38,692 nt of DNA. It comes from a virus. The number at the start of each line of letters is the position of its first letter. Position 1 is the stretch's first letter. The position numbers were made by a program, and so were the translations under genes. The stretch lies in IMG/VR virus record IMGVR_UViG_3300029893_000034, positions 1-38,692 of that record, one strand, 5' to 3'. Positions 35,126 to 38,692 of this stretch are shown here, one piece after another. The notes below the pieces were generated by a model. It made no database searches. It was not told where the DNA came from and saw only the letters and a list, made by a program, of their open reading frames with translations.

Positions 35126-35639
35126 CGATCCCCTCCTGCGTCCAGAGGTCGCGGTACCGCGTGGCGTCGCCGCGGGTCAGCGTCACGCCGAGGGCGATGT
35201 ACGGAGTCCCGCGGGCGCGGTCCCGCCGCTCGGCCTCGACCACCACGCTGCCGGCGATCCCGTCCTCGACCAGCCAGGCCAGTGCCTCCTCGGTGTAGAG
35301 ACGCAGCCGCTGCACCGTCTCCTGCGTCACGCGCGATCGGCGCAGCAGCCAGATCCGGGATCCGAACCGATCGCCCTCAGGGCTCGAGGCGCCATCGGCC
35401 TCGCCGGCGTACGTGTCGCCCCACCACCCGCCGCGGTAGACCGGATCGCCCGAGGCGTCCGGCAGCACGTCCCCGGGCTCCGCCCGGCGGTCTGTCAGGA
35501 GCGAGACGATCACGAGCCCGCCAAGCGTCACGCCCAGGCCGTGCGGGTCGTCCGCCGCCGGCAAGAGGTCGTGGTCCGTCACGCCCGCGATCGCGAGGTT
35601 GCCGGCGTCCCACGTCAGAGCGTAGGTGGTGACGGCCAT
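35118..35639 (-). CDS. Baseplate protein, Mu gp46 family
   Basis: A 173-residue protein: LVIVSLLTDRRAEPGDVLPD, then YRGGWWGDTYAGEADG, RFGSRIWLLRRSRVTQETVQ RLRLYTEEALAWLVEDG and VEAERRDR. The order LLTDRRA, GGWWGD, GSRxWLL, YxEEALxWLxxDG is the gp46 (GpW/gp25-like) signature of Mu-type baseplates. ATG 35639 is directly next to the gp45-like stop. It functions in the baseplate wedge. Confidence 0.88.
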   Translation of the reverse strand: MAVTTYALTWDAGNLAIAGVTDHDLLPAADDPHGLGVTLGGLVIVSLLTDRRAEPGDVLPDASGDPVYRGGWWGDTYAGEADGASSPEGDRFGSRIWLLRRSRVTQETVQRLRLYTEEALAWLVEDGIAGSVVVEAERRDRARGTPYIALGVTLTRGDATRYRDLWTQEGIGG

Positions 35640-36149
35640 CTACTCCCCCTTGACCTTCGCCGAGAGGTGCGCCGCGCCCATCAGGACCGTCGGCGTGCCC
35701 GTCGATCCGCCCGCGGGCGACGGGTGGACGTGCGCGTTGTAGAGGGAAGCGAACGTGTCGCCGAGCACGAAGCTCTCGGTCGCGCCCTCGCCGAGCTCGA
35801 TCGTCCCGCCTGCCTTGCACTCGATCACGATCTTGTCGCGCTTCAAGTGCACCTTCTGGCCCTGGTCGTCGTAGAGGGCGACCTCGCCGGCGGCCAGGCC
35901 CGTCAGCCGATACCGTCGGTCCTCGACGGCGATCACGACGCCGTTGCTCCGGCTCCCACCGAGGAACACGACCACGGCCTCGGCCCCGACCTGCGGGACC
36001 GCCGTCATGCCGTAGGACTGGATCCGCTCGAGGTCGAGCACCTCGTCCCGCAGCACCTGCCCCTGCACCTCCTGGGCCTCAGTGCTGTCGGTGACGCGGG
36101 TCACGACGGCGCGCATGATCATCCCGAGGGCGCGGGCGAGGTCTTTCAC
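35640..36149 (-). CDS. Baseplate spike protein, Mu gp45 family
   Basis: A 169-residue protein: GTG 36149 (Shine-Dalgarno GGAGGTG) gives VKDLARALGMIMRAVVTRVT, then RIQSYGMTAVPQVGAEAVVV, FLGGSRSNGVVIAVEDRRYR, LTGLAAGEVALYDDQG and a repeated-strand C-terminus KVHLKRDKIVIECKAGG with THAS/HVHPSPAGGS. This is the gp45 / baseplate V layout: an OB-like N-terminal domain and a beta-helical spike, with HxH and PxxxxG loops near the tip. It is the membrane-piercing needle. An in-frame ATG 36287 would add residues not seen in the family. Confidence 0.88.
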   Translation of the reverse strand: MKDLARALGMIMRAVVTRVTDSTEAQEVQGQVLRDEVLDLERIQSYGMTAVPQVGAEAVVVFLGGSRSNGVVIAVEDRRYRLTGLAAGEVALYDDQGQKVHLKRDKIVIECKAGGTIELGEGATESFVLGDTFASLYNAHVHPSPAGGSTGTPTVLMGAAHLSAKVKGE

Positions 36150-37354
36150 GGCGCACCTCCCGCCGCCGTGCTCTGCGCCTTCGCCGTCGCGATCTCGCGG
36201 AACGCGCCGACGTTCGCGGACCCCTTCGACGCCCTGCGCGGCGGCTCCGACAGGTAGCCCTGCCGCGGCGCCAGGCGCATCGCGCACCGCGTGCCGTCGG
36301 GCCCGAGCGTGTACTGCACCTCGGTGACGAGCAGGTCCGCCTCAAGGCCGATGATCTGGTCCCGCACGGGCACGATCTGGTTCACCTGCCAGAGGTCCCC
36401 GCCATCGGTCTGCCGCCAGCCCTGCACCGTCGCCTGGTAGGAGACCGACTTGCCCGCCCGCGTCGCCGCCTCCCAGGTCGCCCGGTCCCGGCAGGTCGCC
36501 CGGTCGGCCGGGCCCTCGGCCGTCAGCACGAGCACGCGCCGCACGTCGAGCCCGTCGTCCGTCTCGGTGGCGTCCGGATGCGCCGCGCTCTCGCCATGCG
36601 TCTGGTCGTCGGCCACCGACTGCCCGCGGCACCGGTACTCCGTGTAGCGCTGCGACGCGTCGAACGACGCCGAAGCCTCGAGGACATTGTTCACCGGCCG
36701 CTTCTGCGCCGGCCGGTCCAGGTCGTCGGTCACGGCCTCCGACCATGCCGCCAGCGCGCCGGACGCCCGCGTCTCCCCCGCCCTCGTCAGGAGCAGCGTG
36801 CCATCGGGGGTGTCCGTGACCAGCAGCTGCCGCAGGCGCGCCAGCCGCTCGATCGCCGCGAACACCGTCTCCCCAGGCTCGAGCACGAAGCGCTTGACGG
36901 CGTCGCCGACGTCCACGTCAGCGTCCACGCCGACGCCGTACACGGCGGCCAGGCGTCGCGCGATCTGCAGGACGGTCTGGCCCCGGAGCTGCGGGCCCAC
37001 ATCCACCGCCGAGCAGTCCACGAGCTGGCCCGTCAGTGATCGGCCCGTCACCTGGATCGCGTGACTCGTCGCCGAGTAGGACGGCGAGACCGCGTCGATC
37101 AGGCCGTTCACCACGAGATCGGTGCCCAGGTAGACCTGGCACTCCTGCAGCGGCCGGATCCGGATCGGGTTCGGCTCGTCGGGCCAGCGCGCCGTGGCCT
37201 CGAAACCGAACGTCGCCGCCGCGCTGTCGATGCTCCGACTGACCTCGACGCGCGTCCAGCCGCGGAACTCGCGGCCGGCCACGACCAACGTCGCCTGGTC
37301 GCCGTTGACATCGCCGGCGCGCACGAGCTGCGGTGCGAGGCGGAGCACGCTCAT
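36146..37354 (-). CDS. Baseplate hub protein, Mu gp44 family (gpD-like)
   Basis: A 402-residue protein: LVVAGREFRGWTRVEVSRSI, then CQVYLGTDLVVNGLIDAVSP, SYSATSHAIQVTGRSLTGQL, VDCSA, later VFAAIERLARLRQLLVTDTP DGTLLLTRAG and, near the end, QVNQIVPVRDQIIGLEADLL VTEVQYTLGPDG. The pattern (GxxxxGYIDxxxPxY, GRSLTxxLVDxSA, VxxxIERLARxxxxxLxxxxDG) is the gp44/late-control D family, the hub that joins tail tube to spike. It overlaps gp45 and gp43 (ATGA). No lysozyme-like insertion is visible. Confidence 0.88.
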   Translation of the reverse strand: MSVLRLAPQLVRAGDVNGDQATLVVAGREFRGWTRVEVSRSIDSAAATFGFEATARWPDEPNPIRIRPLQECQVYLGTDLVVNGLIDAVSPSYSATSHAIQVTGRSLTGQLVDCSAVDVGPQLRGQTVLQIARRLAAVYGVGVDADVDVGDAVKRFVLEPGETVFAAIERLARLRQLLVTDTPDGTLLLTRAGETRASGALAAWSEAVTDDLDRPAQKRPVNNVLEASASFDASQRYTEYRCRGQSVADDQTHGESAAHPDATETDDGLDVRRVLVLTAEGPADRATCRDRATWEAATRAGKSVSYQATVQGWRQTDGGDLWQVNQIVPVRDQIIGLEADLLVTEVQYTLGPDGTRCAMRLAPRQGYLSEPPRRASKGSANVGAFREIATAKAQSTAAGGAP

Positions 37355-38535
37355 CGCGACAGCACCTGCAGCGCCCGCGCGGGCACGAGGCCCGGGTGCG
37401 GCAGCGCGTTGCGCGTGACGACCTCGTCGCCCCGCGAGGCGTCGGCGTAGAGGTCGTAGGCCAGCACCGCCGCCGGCAGCACAGCCGTCGGGGTCAGGGT
37501 CCGGATCCGCGCCAGGCTCGTCGCCCGCGTGGTCAGGTCGTCCACCACGTCGCCGCGCAGATCGCCGAGCGCCGCCACGACGTCGGCCGACTCAGACGCC
37601 TCGCCCTCGGCCGCCATCCGATCGGCCAGCAGATCGCGCAGGTCGATCGCCTCGTCGTAGCTGGTCAGGACCTTCGCCGCGACGACCACGCTGGCGCCGG
37701 CCAGCGCCTGGATCCGGATCAGTCGGTCCAGCGCCGTCTTGTTGCCGGCCACGATCTCGGCGTTGTCCGTGCTTCCAACGGGGTCCTTGGCCGCGGCACC
37801 GGCGTCCTCGGTCAGGCCCGTGAACACGTCAAGGGCCGCGTCGCCCACCGCCTCGATCGCGTCCATCACGGCCTGCAGGCTCGACACCAGATCGCCCGGG
37901 GTCCGGACGAGCGTCGCGGCCGTGTCGCCGATCACGTCGAGCTGGCGCGTGATGTCCTCGAGCTCCTCGACGGCGTCCGCCAGCGGCCCGAGGATCCGGT
38001 CCCGGATCGCGTCCACCGCCGCGGTCAGGTCGGCCGCCGCCTGCGCCAGCATCCACGCTGGGCCCTCAGTCAGGAACCGGTCGATGAAGTCCGCACCGGC
38101 CGCCGCCGCCGCCGCGTCCGCCCCCGCCTCGACCGTCGCGGCCGGGTTCAGGTAGCTGACCGGGAACGCGGCCTCGCCCGACTCGACGAAGGTGAACTCG
38201 ATCACGGCCATGCGGCCGGTCGAGTTGTCCTCCGTCACGCGATACCGCTCGCACGAGACCGTCAGCTCGCCGTAGTGCGGGTGCACCAGCACGCCCGGGC
38301 CGGGCTCCTCGCACGCCTCGATCAGCAGGTCCCGCGTCGAGTAGTAGTCGTCGCCGACCACGAGGCCCGCCAAGACGATCCGCCGCGTGCCTCGGCCCAT
38401 GTCCTCGGCGTATGGCTTGTCCTGCTGCGGATACTCGTGCACCGCCAGGCGCCGGCCCCCCTCGAAGTCCGATCCCTGGACGTCGAACGGGATCCCGCGC
38501 CAGGACGGCCGCCTCAGCCGGTCGCGCCAGCTCAT
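37351..38535 (-). CDS. DNA circularisation / baseplate hub protein, Mu gp43 family
   Basis: A 394-residue protein: WRDRLRRPSWRGIPFDVQGS, DFEGGRRLAVHEYPQQDKPY, AEDMGRGTRRIVLAGLVVGD DYYSTRDLLIEACEEPGPG, and LVHPHYGELTVSCERYRV. This N-terminal domain is the DNA_circ_N (Mu gp43) signature. Historically named DNA circulation protein, in tail genes it belongs to the baseplate hub. The rest is Ala/Asp-rich helix. ATG 38535 overlaps the tape-measure stop (TGATGA-type). It is followed by gp44 with a four-base overlap. Confidence 0.88.
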   Translation of the reverse strand: MSWRDRLRRPSWRGIPFDVQGSDFEGGRRLAVHEYPQQDKPYAEDMGRGTRRIVLAGLVVGDDYYSTRDLLIEACEEPGPGVLVHPHYGELTVSCERYRVTEDNSTGRMAVIEFTFVESGEAAFPVSYLNPAATVEAGADAAAAAAGADFIDRFLTEGPAWMLAQAAADLTAAVDAIRDRILGPLADAVEELEDITRQLDVIGDTAATLVRTPGDLVSSLQAVMDAIEAVGDAALDVFTGLTEDAGAAAKDPVGSTDNAEIVAGNKTALDRLIRIQALAGASVVVAAKVLTSYDEAIDLRDLLADRMAAEGEASESADVVAALGDLRGDVVDDLTTRATSLARIRTLTPTAVLPAAVLAYDLYADASRGDEVVTRNALPHPGLVPARALQVLSR

Positions 38536-38692
38536 CCGCCGATCACCCCCACCGCGCGCCGACCGGCGTCGGCCTTCTTGAACGGCGCGCCGGCGGCCGT
38601 GCCCGTCGTCTCGACCTGGGGCTTGAGCAACTTCTGGAGGTACTCCGAGGCCTCCAGCTTGACCTTGACCTCGCCGCTACCTTCGGCGCCGG
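38532..38692 (-). CDS. Partial tape measure protein (C-terminus)
   Basis: The window edge cuts this gene; 53 codons remain, with the last codons GVIGG and stop TGA at 38534-38532 overlapping the gp43 start. The visible end (GEVKVKLEASEYLQKLLKPQ, then VETTGTAAGAPFKKADAGRR) is compatible with a tape measure C-terminus, but identification depends mainly on position: Mu order places gp42 (tape measure) directly before gp43. The gene should continue for hundreds of codons to the right of this window. Confidence 0.5.
   Translation of the reverse strand, partial: GAEGSGEVKVKLEASEYLQKLLKPQVETTGTAAGAPFKKADAGRRAVGVIGG

Noticed and set aside
31387-35632. Very long open frames on the plus strand opposite the fibre and baseplate genes
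   Set aside because: High GC keeps antisense frames open; they are Arg/Pro-rich, lack ribosome sites and mirror the real leftward genes.

Overview
The window is a stretch of a very GC-rich (by eye about 70 percent) tailed-phage or prophage genome. Three things show this. A leftward block on the right encodes a contractile, Mu-like tail in canonical gene order. Next to it is a lysis cassette with a peptidoglycan amidase, small membrane proteins and spanin-like proteins. A long rightward block carries phage-style replication genes (family A DNA polymerase, sliding clamp, SNF2-like helicases, PD-(D/E)XK exonuclease). Spanin-like proteins and a Mu-like tail argue for a Gram-negative (diderm) host of high GC content. 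The host genus cannot be read from the sequence.

Layout. 1-89 (-) is the start of a secreted or lipoprotein-like gene cut by the window edge. 186-1412 (+) holds a leader peptide, a small zinc-ribbon protein and a C5-cytosine methyltransferase that carries a second gene in another frame. 1.6-8.7 kb (+) is a tightly coupled operon of a RecB-like nuclease fusion, small proteins, a SNF2-like helicase, a DUF3310 protein and a putative ssDNA-binding protein. A perfect 16-bp inverted repeat at 8.71-8.76 kb separates it from dnaN. After dnaN come a ParB-Dam methyltransferase fusion, a second SNF2-like helicase, a third methyltransferase and the DNA polymerase. 16.1-18.6 kb carries small zinc-finger, ASCH and HTH genes.

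The standout is 18.6-22.2 kb: five overlapping genes that read as a type IV-B CRISPR effector operon, csf1 - cas11 - csf2 - csf3 - cysH-like. It is embedded by translational coupling in the phage's rightward operon, with no cas1/cas2, cas6, DinG or recognisable CRISPR array. A 190-base structured non-coding stretch with two imperfect repeats 67 bases apart follows it, then an HNH endonuclease and an HTH protein. 23.0-25.6 kb is an accessory cluster of small unknown genes with duplicated leaders, probably anti-host or anti-defence genes.

The leftward block (38.7 to 25.6 kb) runs: tape measure C-terminus, Mu gp43-, gp44-, gp45-, gp46-, gp47- and gp48-like proteins, and a tail fibre with YadA-like repeats and a Peptidase_G2-like self-cleaving domain. 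It continues with a second gp47-like baseplate J protein, a possible minor tail protein, small virion-like proteins, an amidase endolysin, two holin-like membrane proteins, a spanin-like protein, a DUF2829/Tad2-like (anti-Thoeris) protein and a second spanin-like protein. One rightward gene (30863-31288) sits inside this block as a moron with its own extended -10 promoter. The replication and structural halves converge at 25617-25620, where the two stop codons overlap.

Genes in both halves mostly overlap by 1-8 bases (ATGA, GTGA, TGATG), so each half is probably translated from a few long polycistronic messages.
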